A stretch of 64,000 nucleotides of DNA from Klebsiella pneumoniae (GCA_945869725.1 CAMBPO010000004.1:18801-82800); one strand, 5' to 3'; counted from the first letter of the stretch, positions 1 to 9,507 are shown. Numbers and translations are program-made. Notes: generated by a model not told the origin, from the sequence alone.

Positions 1-517
1 CAATCGCAGCACCGGTGAGCATAGAGACAACGGACTTGGTCATGGAAAAAGATACCCACAGATGATCTTCACGGTTACCCAGACCATAAGCCTCATGAGC
101 AATTTCACCGTTTTTTAACACCAGCAGACCCGCCACATGGTTCTGCAGCATAAAATCCTGCAGAGAGTAGTCCTGGCCTTGAACCGTGTAGGAGAGGCTG
201 GACAGATCACGCGGCGCGGCCGGCAACGCTTTGACAAGCTCACCCCGATTGATATGCCGCACCGGGCTCAGTAACGCAATGTTGCGGAAGCCGGCGATCT
301 GCTGATCCCCCGACCAGAACAGAATGCCACCATCGCGCGGCAGATTTTGCATGTCCTGCGCCGGATCCAGCCAGCGGGCAGGCGGTTCGGACTGGGCGTT
401 GGCGCCCATTGCCAGTAAAGAGGCCAGCACTGACGACAGCAAGCCCAGCGACAGTGTCAGCCGCAGTTTGTGCATCAATGATGATGAGTGAGCAAATTCC
501 GGTCTTTTTATTGTCAT
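1..517 (-). CDS. Serine hydrolase, beta-lactamase/PBP-like fold (3' end outside window)
   Basis: Only the first 172 codons lie in the window; the gene runs off the left edge. The reverse-strand reading opens at ATG 517. A second in-frame ATG at 475 (residue 15) begins a clean signal peptide (basic MHKLR, hydrophobic leucine-rich core, ending near ANA-QS), so 475 may be the true start. Near the cut edge lies S158-M-T-K161, the SxxK motif carrying the nucleophile of class C beta-lactamase-like esterases and peptidases, preceded by HVAGLLVLKNGEI, typical of that family. Secreted or periplasmic hydrolase; the substrate cannot be told. Divergent from the sirtuin gene. Confidence 0.75.
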   Translation of the reverse strand, partial: MTIKRPEFAHSSSLMHKLRLTLSLGLLSSVLASLLAMGANAQSEPPARWLDPAQDMQNLPRDGGILFWSGDQQIAGFRNIALLSPVRHINRGELVKALPAAPRDLSSLSYTVQGQDYSLQDFMLQNHVAGLLVLKNGEIAHEAYGLGNREDHLWVSFSMTKSVVSMLTGAAI

Positions 518-643
518 AACAGCCTCGGTTAAATGAGTGGGCATAGTGCCAGCAGACTCAGGCACGTTAACATCCTGAAACAAACTGGCGGCATGATACT
601 GGACAGTTATACCTTAGCGGCCGCCAACACCATAAGGCAATTC

Positions 644-1516
644 ATGATAAACCGATCGAATCAGTCCGTACATCAAGCCCCTGACAGTCACAGCGATGAG
701 CTGCTGCAATTTATGACTGAACATCCGCGAGCCCTGGTGTTGACCGGTGCGGGCATCAGCACCGGGTCCGGCATCCCTGATTACCGCGACAAAGACGGCA
801 ACTGGAAACGCAAACAACCGGTGCAGCATCAGGAATTCATGCGCAGCCATGAACTGCGCCAACGTTATTGGGCGCGCAGTCTGATCGGCTGGCCGGTGAT
901 GCAGAGCGCGCAGCCCAATGCAGCACATTTCACTTTATCTGCGCTGGAACAACACGGAGTTATCAGCCAACTGGTCACCCAGAACGTTGACCGCCTGCAC
1001 CAAAAGGCTGGCAGTCAGTCAACCATTGACCTGCACGGGCGCGCCGATGAAGTCATCTGTATGCAGTGCAGCCTGCGCGAGTCGCGGGCTGTAACACATC
1101 AGCGTTTTGCAGCAGCAAATCCGGCATTTGCCGACCTGAACGCGAGCGCAGCGCCGGATGGCGATGCCGATCTTGACATCAATTTTGATGACTTTGTGGT
1201 AACCGGCTGCCCGTTATGCGGCGGCATCCTCAAACCTGACGTGGTATTTTTTGGCGACAACGTGCCACGTGATCGGGTGAATGATGTTTTTCAGGCGCTG
1301 AGCGACAGTAGCGCGTTGATGGTTATTGGTTCATCACTGATGGTGTATTCCGGATTCCGCTTTGCGCGTGAGGCACATGCACAGAAAAAGCCGCTGCTGA
1401 TACTGACACACGGCAAAACCCGTGCGGACGCATTGGCTGACGTGAAAATTGATGCGGAGATTGTTCAGACACTGACCAGGGCAACCACGGCCCTGATCAG
1501 TGCTGCTCAAGAATGA
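644..1516 (+). CDS. NAD-dependent protein deacylase, sirtuin (Sir2) family
   Basis: Sirtuins remove acyl groups from lysines using NAD+, giving nicotinamide and O-acyl-ADP-ribose. Visible in order: GAGIS NAD-binding loop (residues 35-39), IPDYRD, TQNVDRLH, catalytic His in LHGR (about 131), and two zinc pairs CMQC (139/142) and CPLC (189/192). The long acidic insert between the zinc pairs and the PDYRDKDG motif resemble the SIRT4-like class II group rather than E. coli CobB. The frame is open from ATG 533 (327 aa) with further ATGs at 593 and 644. I chose 644 because AAGG stands 7 bases upstream and the remaining N-terminus suits the family (290 aa). It converges end to end with the esterase gene (stops at 1516 and 1517). 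Confidence 0.85.
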   Translation: MINRSNQSVHQAPDSHSDELLQFMTEHPRALVLTGAGISTGSGIPDYRDKDGNWKRKQPVQHQEFMRSHELRQRYWARSLIGWPVMQSAQPNAAHFTLSALEQHGVISQLVTQNVDRLHQKAGSQSTIDLHGRADEVICMQCSLRESRAVTHQRFAAANPAFADLNASAAPDGDADLDINFDDFVVTGCPLCGGILKPDVVFFGDNVPRDRVNDVFQALSDSSALMVIGSSLMVYSGFRFAREAHAQKKPLLILTHGKTRADALADVKIDAEIVQTLTRATTALISAAQE

Positions 1517-2713
1517 CTATTGCGCGCCGGCAGGTGCGACGGGAGCAGCAGGCGCCACACTGCAGTCGTCACACATGACGCTGTACACTGGCGCGCCAGC
1601 GGCAAGACCGGCCAGCCAATCAACAAACTTGGTGCCATTGACTTCATAGGTATACACATCCGGTCGCAGCAGAATGGTATGCATGTTGCCACCGGCAACG
1701 TAGTAGCGGAAGTCAGGAATTGCCGCGCTGATCTCGGCAAGATTCTGCTCCAGCAAAGGCTGCAGTGACTCAACCGGCATACCGCCTAAGGCGAGGAACT
1801 GCTTCTGTACATCGTCTTCGGCATTGTCATACGAGGCGTAGCGGATATTGGCGTTTTCCTGCACCGCCGCAATGTACAGGTGATGGAAGCTGAACTGATC
1901 TGCCGGGATGCTGCTTATGTGGGTCAGATCGGCGACAACACGATCGGTATGCCAGACTTCATAGGGGTTGAAATTGGCAAAACCGCGATAACCACCGGAG
2001 GCGTCACCCAGCTGCGTCACCGCTGCGGCCGGATACTGCTCAGCCAGTTTCACCGCATAAAACGGTGAGGGGATAGAGCCGGCACTGGAGCCAGTGACAA
2101 AAACCTGCTGCGGTGCAAACACGTGGGCGTAGGTCCACTCCAGCGCTGCCTGGCCATTGGCCCAACCCCGATGACGCACATGTACCGGATGGGCGGCATG
2201 GCCTTCCAGCGCGGGCGCTTCATGGTGCTGCTCGGTGTCACCCAGATGCACATCGCCGGAGCAATAGGGTGCGTACACAACGGTGTAGTCTGCAAACGGA
2301 TTGGTCATCTGATCAAACGCCAGAATGCCATGCGCCCGCGACGGATCCGTATTGGCCAGATTCACCTGATAGCTGGGGCGCAGATCGGTGTCGCAATTAG
2401 CACCGTCCCAACACGCGCCACCGCCTTCCAGATAAAACATCAGTTTCTGCGGGTCACCCTGTTTTACAAAAAACTTGTACTCGGAACCATCAGAACAAAG
2501 AGTATCGCCACCCGGCAGCAGGGTGTTCCACCCGGGTGTCAGTTCCGAAAAGTCTGCCAGCACTGCCGGCATTGCCGACTCATCGGCAGTCTCTGGGGAC
2601 GCAGGCGCTGTTACGGTATCCGGCTGACCGCAAGCAACCAGCATCACCAGCGCAGCGATCAAGGCCAAACCAGACAGCCTTGATCTGAGTGTTGTGTTGT
2701 TATTTTTTTGCAT
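1517..2713 (-). CDS. Pectinacetylesterase-family lipoprotein
   Basis: A 398-aa predicted lipoprotein: residues 1-28 form a signal peptide ending in the lipobox LVAC (Cys 28). Then come EGGGACWDG, a TNPFADYTVVYAPYCSGD block and GSSAGS, with the likely nucleophile Ser 210. This order (GGGxCW, CSGD, GxSxG) is that of the pectinacetylesterase/Notum-like family, whose members deacetylate polysaccharides or act as carboxylesterases. The real substrate in this organism is unknown. The frame is open upstream to 2851, but ATG 2713 is preceded by GAGGGGAG at ideal spacing and directly begins the signal peptide. Converges with the sirtuin gene without overlap. Confidence 0.8.
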   Translation of the reverse strand: MQKNNNTTLRSRLSGLALIAALVMLVACGQPDTVTAPASPETADESAMPAVLADFSELTPGWNTLLPGGDTLCSDGSEYKFFVKQGDPQKLMFYLEGGGACWDGANCDTDLRPSYQVNLANTDPSRAHGILAFDQMTNPFADYTVVYAPYCSGDVHLGDTEQHHEAPALEGHAAHPVHVRHRGWANGQAALEWTYAHVFAPQQVFVTGSSAGSIPSPFYAVKLAEQYPAAAVTQLGDASGGYRGFANFNPYEVWHTDRVVADLTHISSIPADQFSFHHLYIAAVQENANIRYASYDNAEDDVQKQFLALGGMPVESLQPLLEQNLAEISAAIPDFRYYVAGGNMHTILLRPDVYTYEVNGTKFVDWLAGLAAGAPVYSVMCDDCSVAPAAPVAPAGAQ

Positions 2714-2947
2714 TGAACTCCCCTCGATTTCTAAAATCAGAATGTGTGCGCAGTAGCAACCGGTCACTTGGTACACGTCACTTGTAGACTGGTACGCTTG
2801 CGGTTGTTTCGATGGCATTATTAACATACGATCGGGTGCCGTAACAATCACTTCAACAACTGTGTCTTCAGGCTCTCGCCGCCGGCGAACACTGGATGTA
2901 ATCAGAAGATTTTATTCATAAATCAAATGACAAAGGTAGTTTCAGTT

Positions 2948-3268
2948 ATGCCACGCATTACCCTGATAGAGCACAGCGGAAAAGAACATGTTGTTGACGC
3001 AAAAAACGGCGATTCACTGATGACCACCGCCATCAAAAATCGGGTCCCGGGCATTGATGCCGATTGTGGTGGCGCCTGCTCATGCGGCACTTGTCATGTA
3101 TTTGTTGATCCGGCGTGGATCGCTCGCGTGGGCGAGCCCGGTGAGTTCGAAGAGCCCATGCTGGATCTGAATCCTGAACGCGCCAGTCATTCCCGATTGT
3201 CCTGCCAGATTGACATCAGTGACGAACTCGATGGCCTGGTTGTTCGTCTGCCCGAATTTCAGTTCTGA
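2948..3268 (+). CDS. [2Fe-2S] ferredoxin, partner of CYP153
   Basis: A 106-aa adrenodoxin/putidaredoxin-type ferredoxin. Cluster ligands are C40-x5-C46-x2-C49 and C86 (LSCQI). Such proteins pass electrons one at a time from an NAD(P)H-dependent reductase to bacterial class I cytochromes P450. It ends 36 bases before the CYP153 gene on the same strand, the usual pairing for alkane hydroxylase operons. An ATG at 2927 is in frame, but the family N-terminus (MPRITLIE) starts at 2948 with AAGG about 12 bases upstream. No ferredoxin reductase is found beside it. Confidence 0.9.
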   Translation: MPRITLIEHSGKEHVVDAKNGDSLMTTAIKNRVPGIDADCGGACSCGTCHVFVDPAWIARVGEPGEFEEPMLDLNPERASHSRLSCQIDISDELDGLVVRLPEFQF

Positions 3269-3304
3269 CCGTTGGCGACACAAAATCCGCACAGGAGTTA
3301 CATA

Positions 3305-4561
3305 ATGGAAACCGTCGTCACCAAACACAGCAACCGCAGCCTGGTCGGACGCGATCCGTGGACCATCCCTCTGGATGAGATTGACCTCGCACATCCGGCG
3401 ATCTGGCAGGCCAATGAGTTTCTGCCATTTCTGGCACGCCTGCGCCGGGATGATCCGGTGCATTACTGTGCGCAGTCCTCTGTCGGTGCTTATTGGTCGG
3501 TGATGCGTTATCAGGACATCATGACCATGGAAGCCGCGCCTCAGCTGTTCTCGTCCGAGCCGACCATCGGCATTGTGGATGTTCTGCCACAGTTCACGCT
3601 GCCTATGTTTATCGCCATGGATCCCCCCAAACATGACGAGCAACGCAAGACCGTGCAAGGCGTGGTTGCGCCCAACAATTTAAAAAATCTTGAAGGTTTG
3701 ATACGCCAGCGGGTGATCACCATTCTGGATGGTTTGCCACACGGCGAAACCTTTAACTGGGTCGACCGGGTGTCACGTGAACTCACCACACAGATGCTGG
3801 CAACACTGTTCGATTTCCCCTTTGAGGAGCGCAACAAGCTCACCTATTGGTCAGATATTGCCACGGCCATTCCGGGAGCCGGTCTGGTCAACACCTATGA
3901 AGAAAGTTTTGAAGTGCTGAAAGAATGTCTGGCGTACTTCATGCGCCTGTGGCGCGAGCGCGCGGCCAAACCGCCCGGCACTGATCTGATCTCCATGCTC
4001 GCACACGGCGAGGCCACCAAGAACATGCCGCCCATGGAGTTTCTCGGAAACCTCGTGCTGCTGATTGTGGGCGGAAATGACACCACCCGCAATTCCATCA
4101 CTGGCGGCGTGCTGGCCCTAAACGAGAATCCCCAGGAGTACCAGAAACTGCGCGACAATCCCGCGCTGATTCCCTCCATGGTGTCCGAAATCATTCGCTG
4201 GCAGACACCGCTGGCGTACATGCGCCGCACCGCCAAAGCCGACACCGAACTGGGCGGCAAACACATCAAAGCCGGTGACAAACTGTTGATGTGGTACGCC
4301 TCGGCAAACCGCGACGAGCAGGCCATTGAGCGACCGGATGAATTTCTGATTGACCGCGATCGTGTACGCCAGCACCTGTCGTTTGGGACTGGCATTCATC
4401 GGTGTATGGGCAACCGTCTGGCTGAAATGCAGCTGCGCGTATTGTGGGAAGAGATACTGCCCCGCTTCCAGAAAATAGAGGTTGTGGGGGAGCCGGTACG
4501 TATCTATTCCAGTTTTGTTAAGGGCTATACCGAACTACCGGTCAGACTTATTGCCCGCTGA
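3305..4561 (+). CDS. Cytochrome P450, CYP153-type alkane/fatty-acid omega-hydroxylase
   Basis: A 418-aa soluble P450. Visible: I-helix GGNDT (256-260) for oxygen activation, ExxR of the K-helix (Glu 295, Arg 298), and heme loop FGTGIHRCMGNR with the thiolate Cys about 367. The stretch around IIRWQTPLAYMRRTA and the ending GYTELPVRL are hallmarks I associate with CYP153, enzymes that hydroxylate the terminal carbon of medium-chain alkanes or fatty acids. ATG 3305 has AGGAG 7 bases upstream, so it is chosen over the longer frame from 3272. Likely co-transcribed with the ferredoxin. Substrate range is inference from the family. Confidence 0.9.
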   Translation: METVVTKHSNRSLVGRDPWTIPLDEIDLAHPAIWQANEFLPFLARLRRDDPVHYCAQSSVGAYWSVMRYQDIMTMEAAPQLFSSEPTIGIVDVLPQFTLPMFIAMDPPKHDEQRKTVQGVVAPNNLKNLEGLIRQRVITILDGLPHGETFNWVDRVSRELTTQMLATLFDFPFEERNKLTYWSDIATAIPGAGLVNTYEESFEVLKECLAYFMRLWRERAAKPPGTDLISMLAHGEATKNMPPMEFLGNLVLLIVGGNDTTRNSITGGVLALNENPQEYQKLRDNPALIPSMVSEIIRWQTPLAYMRRTAKADTELGGKHIKAGDKLLMWYASANRDEQAIERPDEFLIDRDRVRQHLSFGTGIHRCMGNRLAEMQLRVLWEEILPRFQKIEVVGEPVRIYSSFVKGYTELPVRLIAR

Positions 4562-4678
4562 CACACCGCAAAAAATGCGATTGCCCCAGTGTTTCAGACG
4601 CTACGTAGCTGATTAAAGCGCCAAACTCAGCCCCCCGCGTAAACGCGGCCTGCGGCACGCAACCACAGCAGACATCGT

Positions 4679-5893
4679 TTATGCCTCAGCAGTGGAGATC
4701 ACTTTAAAATCCACTTCCGTGGCAATATCGGCTTCGTAGTCGACATCCGCGCGTTCAAACCCGAACAGCTTAAGGAACTCGTGTTTGTAGCCTTTGTAAT
4801 CGGTTAGCTGGAACAGATTGTCATTATTCACCACTTCCCAAAGCTGCTTGCACTCTGCCTGTACGTCATCACGCAGCTCCTTGTTGTCCATGCGGAAACG
4901 ACCGGCTTCATCCAGATCCACAGGCTTGCCATCCGCGCGGTACAGCTGTTCAGTGAACAAGCGGTTGAGCTGCTCGATGGTCCCTTCGTGCAGACCTTTT
5001 TCTTTCATGACTTTGTATACCAGCGCAATGTACAGCGGCATCACCGGGATGGCTGCAGACGCCTGCGTCACCACGGATTTCAACACCGCAACATTGGCTG
5101 TGCCGTGATATTTGCTGCCGAGTTTTTCTCCCAGCGCATGAGCAGCGCGATCAAGATCTTCCTTGGCTTTGCCCAGTGCACCGTGCCAGTAAATCGGCCA
5201 GGTCATTTGCGTTCCGATGTAACTGAATGCAACCGTTTTGACTCCCTTGGCAAGCACGCCGGCATTGTCCAGCGCGGCCATCCACAGCTCCCAGTCCTCG
5301 CCGCCCATGACCTTGATGGTATCGGCGATTTCTTCTTCGGTGGCCGGCTCGACCTCGGCGTGAATGATTTGATCCTTGTTGGTATCAATCGCTGTGGATT
5401 TGTAGACCTCACCAATCGGTTTTAACACGGAGCGCTTGACCTCGCCGGTATCCGGCAATTTGCGCACCGGTGATGCCAGTGAATAAATCACCAGATCCAC
5501 TTCTTCCAGATCCTGTTTGATAGCGTCGATAGCCAGTGCGCGCACCTCATCCGAAAATGCATCACCGTTGATGGATCTGGCGTAAAGTCCGGCGTTTTTT
5601 GCCTGCTCTTCAAATGCCCAGGAGTTGTACCAACCGGCGGTACCGGGTTTGGTTTCACTGGCAGGTTTTTCAAAAAACACCCCAAGCGTTGCGGCCTTGT
5701 AGCCAAACGCAGCGGTGATGCGCGCAGCCAGTCCGTAACCGCTGGACGCGCCAATTATCAATACTTTTTTCGGGCCCGCCTGTTCACCCAGAGCAGCTCT
5801 GGTCACCGCAACCTGGTCAGCGACATTGTTGTAACAACCGGTGGGATGTGTGGTTGTGCAAATGAATCCGCGGTATTTGGGTTTGATAATCAT
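4679..5893 (-). CDS. fabV: Enoyl-[acyl-carrier-protein] reductase FabV (NADH)
   Basis: FabV reduces trans-2-enoyl-ACP/CoA, the last step of each fatty-acid elongation round, and gives natural resistance to triclosan-type FabI inhibitors. The 404-aa length is normal. It opens with [17 protein letters not shown] and continues with the nucleotide-binding [12 protein letters not shown] (about 48-60) and the [20 protein letters not shown] stretch containing the Tyr-x8-Lys catalytic pair. GAGG precedes the ATG by 7 bases. No fabI is visible here, so this may be the main enoyl reductase. The reading frame is complete. Confidence 0.95.
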   Translation of the reverse strand: MIIKPKYRGFICTTTHPTGCYNNVADQVAVTRAALGEQAGPKKVLIIGASSGYGLAARITAAFGYKAATLGVFFEKPASETKPGTAGWYNSWAFEEQAKNAGLYARSINGDAFSDEVRALAIDAIKQDLEEVDLVIYSLASPVRKLPDTGEVKRSVLKPIGEVYKSTAIDTNKDQIIHAEVEPATEEEIADTIKVMGGEDWELWMAALDNAGVLAKGVKTVAFSYIGTQMTWPIYWHGALGKAKEDLDRAAHALGEKLGSKYHGTANVAVLKSVVTQASAAIPVMPLYIALVYKVMKEKGLHEGTIEQLNRLFTEQLYRADGKPVDLDEAGRFRMDNKELRDDVQAECKQLWEVVNNDNLFQLTDYKGYKHEFLKLFGFERADVDYEADIATEVDFKVISTAEA

Positions 5894-5920
5894 GGTGCAT
5901 CCTCGTTCAGAAAACTCATG

Positions 5921-6409
5921 TCAGAGCGTACTGTTGGCAAAGCGGATCAGGGCATCACCCGTCAGTCGGTAACCCGTCCACTCGCTTTGCGGTCGCGCGC
6001 CCAGCGATTCATAAAATTCGATGGCTGGTGTATTCCAGTCCAGCACATTCCATTCAAAACGCCCGCAGCCTTTGGCAACCGCTTCACGGGCCAGATGATG
6101 CAGCAGGGCTTTGCCGGCGCCCAGTCCCCGGAACTCCGGAGACACATACAAGTCCTCCAGAAACAGCCCGCGCCGGCCCAGCCAGGTTGAATAGTTAAAA
6201 AAGTAGACAGCAAAACCGACCGGTTTATCATCAAGTAGGCAGATCAGCGCGCTGACGGTGGATTGCGGCCCGAAAATTGAGTCTCTGATGCCGGCTTCGT
6301 CTGTGACCACTTCATGTTCAGCTCGCTCGTAAATTGCCAGTTCACGGATAAAGTAGAGTATCAGTGCAGCATCTTCCGGCGTTGCCGGCCTGATATTGAT
6401 GTTGCTCAT
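5921..6409 (-). CDS. GNAT N-acetyltransferase, diamine/thialysine acetyltransferase-like
   Basis: A 162-aa single-domain GNAT protein. The acetyl-CoA pyrophosphate loop is visible in LYVSPEFRGLGAGKALL (Q/RxxGxG/A form), followed by FEWNVLDWNTPAIEFYESLG, the pattern of spermidine/thialysine N-acetyltransferases. Such enzymes transfer an acetyl group to small amines; the exact substrate is not certain. Its ATG overlaps the stop of the upstream M20 peptidase gene by four bases (ATGA, 6406-6409), so the two are translationally coupled. Confidence 0.8.
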   Translation of the reverse strand: MSNINIRPATPEDAALILYFIRELAIYERAEHEVVTDEAGIRDSIFGPQSTVSALICLLDDKPVGFAVYFFNYSTWLGRRGLFLEDLYVSPEFRGLGAGKALLHHLAREAVAKGCGRFEWNVLDWNTPAIEFYESLGARPQSEWTGYRLTGDALIRFANSTL

Positions 6410-7728
6410 GGGTTGCTCCCGGTAACCGGCGCAACACCGGTTGATACGTCCATAATCATGCGTGACAGCAGGTACAAACGTGGTTCTATGGAATCCAGCA
6501 ACACGTATTCCGCATTGCTGGTATGCGCACCAAAGCCCTGCAGACCGAAGCGCTCCAACACCGGCGCCATGGTCTCCAGCGCGGCAAAGGCTGCATCGGT
6601 GCCGCCGCCCTCGGCCTGATCAGTGACAATCAGCTCACGGCCTATCTCCGCATAAATGGTTTTGGCATGGTCACTCAATGCGCGCGAAGCCGGTGTAGCA
6701 GTCAGTGGCGGCCGGCGGTTCTCGTAGGTGAGCATTACCTCGGTATCGGGTATCAGTTTGTTGCTGATGCGCTCCTCGATGCGGGCCTGCAAACGCTCAA
6801 AATCCTCAATGCGCAACATACGGATATCCCCGGTGGCCACGGCTCTGTCAGGAATAACATTGCGGTTGGTGCCTGCCTGAGCCACCGTCCAACTCAATTT
6901 CAGACCGGTATCCTGTTCTGACAGGTTGCTCAGTTGCAGCACCTGATGCGCCAGTTCATAAAAGGCGTTACGACCCATTTCCGGCGCGGCGCCGGCATGG
7001 GAGGCGCGGCCGGTCACGGTCATGGTAGCCGCACCTATGCCACTGGTCGCCAGCGTCAGTGAGTCGCTGCTGACCCCGGACGGTTCAACTGAAAACACCG
7101 CATGCTGTTCAGCAGCCAGACGGGTGATGGTGCTGCGCGATCCGGGCGAGCTGATTTCTTCGTCACCATTGATCAATACCGTCAGTGTGCCGTAGTCGTC
7201 AAAACCCAATTCCTGCAGCATCGCAAGGGTATGAATGATCACTGCCACGCCCTGCTTATCATCCGAGATACCAAGGCCATAAGCGCGGTTGCCGTCGATG
7301 CGGAAGGGCTGATTGGCGAGCATGCCGCGCAGATACACCGTGTCCATGTGCGCCAGCAGCAGAATGTTTTTATCCCCGCTGCCACTAAAGCGCGCATGCA
7401 CCATGCGACCTATTTGTGCTGGCGTATCAAACATCCGGTAGGCGTCATCGCCGGCTTCCAGCAGCTCGACCGCGCCGCCCAGTGCGCGCAATTCCTCTGC
7501 AATAAGTTCCGCTATTGTGTCCAGACCCTCACGGTCACCGCTGCCGGACTCAATCGCCACCAGCTCAGACATGGTTTCAATCAACGCATCTTTTTGCGCG
7601 GCGGCGGCCGCCAGCACCGCACTGTCCAGCGCAGGCTGCGGGGTTTGCGAAAACAGCGGCGATGCAGACAGCATCGCGACAAGCAGCAGGCTGCGGGTGA
7701 TGTTTGACCGCAGATGATCAGTCGACAT
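6406..7728 (-). CDS. Secreted M20-family metallopeptidase (glutamate carboxypeptidase-like)
   Basis: A 440-aa dizinc exopeptidase. Residues 1-27 form a signal peptide ending in LFSQT. Metal site pieces: LLLAHMDTVY (HxD), GISDDKQG (bridging Asp), NGDEEISSPGS (catalytic and ligand Glu pair), and a C-terminal AHTSNAEYV His. The dimerisation insert ASHAGAAPEMGRNA is present. The arrangement is closest to periplasmic carboxypeptidase G2-type enzymes that release C-terminal glutamate from peptides or folates. Preceded on the same strand by a small membrane-protein gene (6-base gap) and followed by the overlapping acetyltransferase gene. Confidence 0.85.
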   Translation of the reverse strand: MSTDHLRSNITRSLLLVAMLSASPLFSQTPQPALDSAVLAAAAAQKDALIETMSELVAIESGSGDREGLDTIAELIAEELRALGGAVELLEAGDDAYRMFDTPAQIGRMVHARFSGSGDKNILLLAHMDTVYLRGMLANQPFRIDGNRAYGLGISDDKQGVAVIIHTLAMLQELGFDDYGTLTVLINGDEEISSPGSRSTITRLAAEQHAVFSVEPSGVSSDSLTLATSGIGAATMTVTGRASHAGAAPEMGRNAFYELAHQVLQLSNLSEQDTGLKLSWTVAQAGTNRNVIPDRAVATGDIRMLRIEDFERLQARIEERISNKLIPDTEVMLTYENRRPPLTATPASRALSDHAKTIYAEIGRELIVTDQAEGGGTDAAFAALETMAPVLERFGLQGFGAHTSNAEYVLLDSIEPRLYLLSRMIMDVSTGVAPVTGSNP

Positions 7729-7734
7729 ACAGCG

Positions 7735-8025
7735 TTACTCCAACATGTTGTGCCTGCGCATGTAACGCATAGCAAAAGGTAATTCCATCAAACTATAGCT
7801 GACGAGCGTAAACCAGAACCAACTGACATCCACGACCAGCAACGAAAACAGCTGCCCGCTGCCTGCATATACAGAACCCGCCACCATCAGCGCCACTACG
7901 GTGGCAATGGCGTCATTGATGATCAGTCGCACACGGCTGCTGCCAACTTGACGCGGGTACAACAGCTGATAACAGACCACGATCAGCACTGTGTTAAGTA
8001 ACAGAATTGTCAGTTCAGCAGGCAT
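7735..8025 (-). CDS. Small three-segment membrane protein, unknown function
   Basis: A 96-aa protein that I do not recognise. Three hydrophobic stretches are visible: residues about 5-22 (LTILLLNTVLIVVCYQLL), about 38-55, and about 60-85. A basic stretch (YPRQVGSSRVR) follows the first and a basic tail (MRYMRRHN) ends the protein. It sits between an acetyltransferase gene and the M20 peptidase gene on the same strand with short gaps, so it is probably part of that transcript. Confidence 0.6.
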   Translation of the reverse strand: MPAELTILLLNTVLIVVCYQLLYPRQVGSSRVRLIINDAIATVVALMVAGSVYAGSGQLFSLLVVDVSWFWFTLVSYSLMELPFAMRYMRRHNMLE

Positions 8026-8045
8026 GGCAAGTTTTCAGCCGCAGA

Positions 8046-8594
8046 TCATTGTTGTTCGGCCGCGGCAGTCTGGGCGGCATTGTCATCAAACACAATCTGC
8101 CAGTAACCCACATTTAACCAGCGCCCCTGTTTAAAACCTATCTGTTCAAATTCACCAATCTTCTTCATGCCCACTTTTTCATGCAAGGCAATACTGGCGT
8201 CGTTTGGTAACGCAATGCCACCCACCGCTGCATGAACGCCGAGCGCGCGCAGCTGTCTGAAGAGTTCCACATACAGCGCGGTGCCCAGACCCTTGCCGGC
8301 ACCGCCAGGCGCCATGTACACGGTGATTTCAACCGAGTAGCGATAAGCGGTTCGAGGCTTCCAGCGGGTGGCGTAGGCATAGCCGAGCAAGTGGCCTTCC
8401 TGTTCGGCTACCAGCCAAGGCAGACCCAGCGCGCTGACATCGGCAATGCGTTGCGCCATGGCTGCATCGGACAAGGTCTGCTCTTCAAAGGTGATCACTG
8501 TTGTCTGGATGTAATGGTTATAAATGCGGGCGATGGCAGCGGCGTCACCAGCATCAACAGCCCGCACGGGCCAATTATTCAGGGAGTCGGTCAT
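8046..8594 (-). CDS. GNAT acetyltransferase, phosphinothricin/methionine-sulfoximine type
   Basis: A 182-aa member of the PAT/BAR (MnaT-like) acetyltransferase group: RAVDAGDAAAIARIYNHYI, TFEEQTLSD, ITVYMAPGGAGKGLGTALY (acetyl-CoA loop), then GGIALPNDASIALHEKVGM and a FKQGRWLNVGYWQIV ending. These are typical, in order, of enzymes acetylating phosphinothricin, methionine sulfoximine or related amino acids. The frame is open to ATG 8621. I prefer ATG 8594 as nearer the family start, though neither has a clear ribosome binding site. Both overlap the end of the mscS-like gene, suggesting coupling. Confidence 0.8.
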   Translation of the reverse strand: MTDSLNNWPVRAVDAGDAAAIARIYNHYIQTTVITFEEQTLSDAAMAQRIADVSALGLPWLVAEQEGHLLGYAYATRWKPRTAYRYSVEITVYMAPGGAGKGLGTALYVELFRQLRALGVHAAVGGIALPNDASIALHEKVGMKKIGEFEQIGFKQGRWLNVGYWQIVFDDNAAQTAAAEQQ

Positions 8595-9507
8595 GGCGTT
8601 GTTGTCCGGGCTCGGCGTCATGCGTGGCCAGCGATGGTGTTGATGTCTGGATTGTCATGGAATGTCTGCTGTAGTCATTATTCAGAAACACATCGGTGAG
8701 AATCGCCTGCTCTATAAAACCACGCTCACCGGATTTGGCGGGAACCCGCACAATCAGATGGATCTCGCAGGCGGCCGGCACCTGAATGGTCACTCGCGGA
8801 TCGACGGATGGCACTTCCAGACCCCGTTTTATGCCGATGCGGTTCATGTGCTTGCGCACGTCTTCCAGATACGGTGCACAGTGTCGATTGGCAGACTCCA
8901 GAAACGCCAGCTGCGCACCACGCCAGTCATCTTCGCGCTTGAACGGGATGGTGAACACATGAAACACATAATCATGCGTGAAGCTTTCGTTAATAACCGG
9001 CTCAGTAACAAACATGGCGTTGGGAATAACCATGGTTCGCCCGGTTCGCTGGTGGGTGATTTTCCCTGGCCCGACCTCCATGATGGTGGTGGCCAGCAGA
9101 TTCTGATCAATCACATCACCACGAAAATCCTTTACCTGAATCCGGTCACCCAGCTCAAAGGAATTCGAGGCTGTTTTCAGCAGGGTACCGATCACACACA
9201 GAATCAGTTCTTTGGTCGCAATCACCAGTGCCACAGCGATTGCCACAATTGACAATGCCAGCGTGCGCAGCTCCTCACCCCAGATCAACACCAGACCAAG
9301 GATCAGCAGCAGCAACAATCCATTACGGGATTGCACCAGCCATTTACGTCGCAGTTCCGTGGCCGCCACACTGCGCCTGATATATCGGCCCAACAGTGAG
9401 CGTAACGCCAGCACTGACAAAATCAGAATCACCGAACTGCTGATCAGACTGATCATGGAGTCGGACAGCACAAAATTGTTCAGCCACGTCTGTATCTGTT
9501 CAAGCAT
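8575..9507 (-). CDS. MscS-family mechanosensitive ion channel protein
   Basis: A 310-aa channel of the small-conductance mechanosensitive family, which opens on hypo-osmotic shock. Membrane segments lie at about residues 17-36, 60-80 and 83-112; the last is the pore helix region with Ala/Leu/Ile-rich packing. It leads into the beta domain FELGDRIQVKDFRGDVID, then MVIPNAMFVTEPVINES, both characteristic of MscS. The cytoplasmic C-terminal region is shorter and less typical than E. coli MscS. The longest frame starts at a TTG (9528); ATG 9507 is preceded by AGGAAATAAG and is taken as the start. Confidence 0.85.
   Translation of the reverse strand: MLEQIQTWLNNFVLSDSMISLISSSVILILSVLALRSLLGRYIRRSVAATELRRKWLVQSRNGLLLLLILGLVLIWGEELRTLALSIVAIAVALVIATKELILCVIGTLLKTASNSFELGDRIQVKDFRGDVIDQNLLATTIMEVGPGKITHQRTGRTMVIPNAMFVTEPVINESFTHDYVFHVFTIPFKREDDWRGAQLAFLESANRHCAPYLEDVRKHMNRIGIKRGLEVPSVDPRVTIQVPAACEIHLIVRVPAKSGERGFIEQAILTDVFLNNDYSRHSMTIQTSTPSLATHDAEPGQQRHDRLPE

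Noticed and set aside
4634-4665. Small inverted repeat CCGCGT/ACGCGG between CYP153 and fabV, considered as a terminator
   Set aside because: Only a 6-bp stem with a 2-base loop and no T run on either strand.
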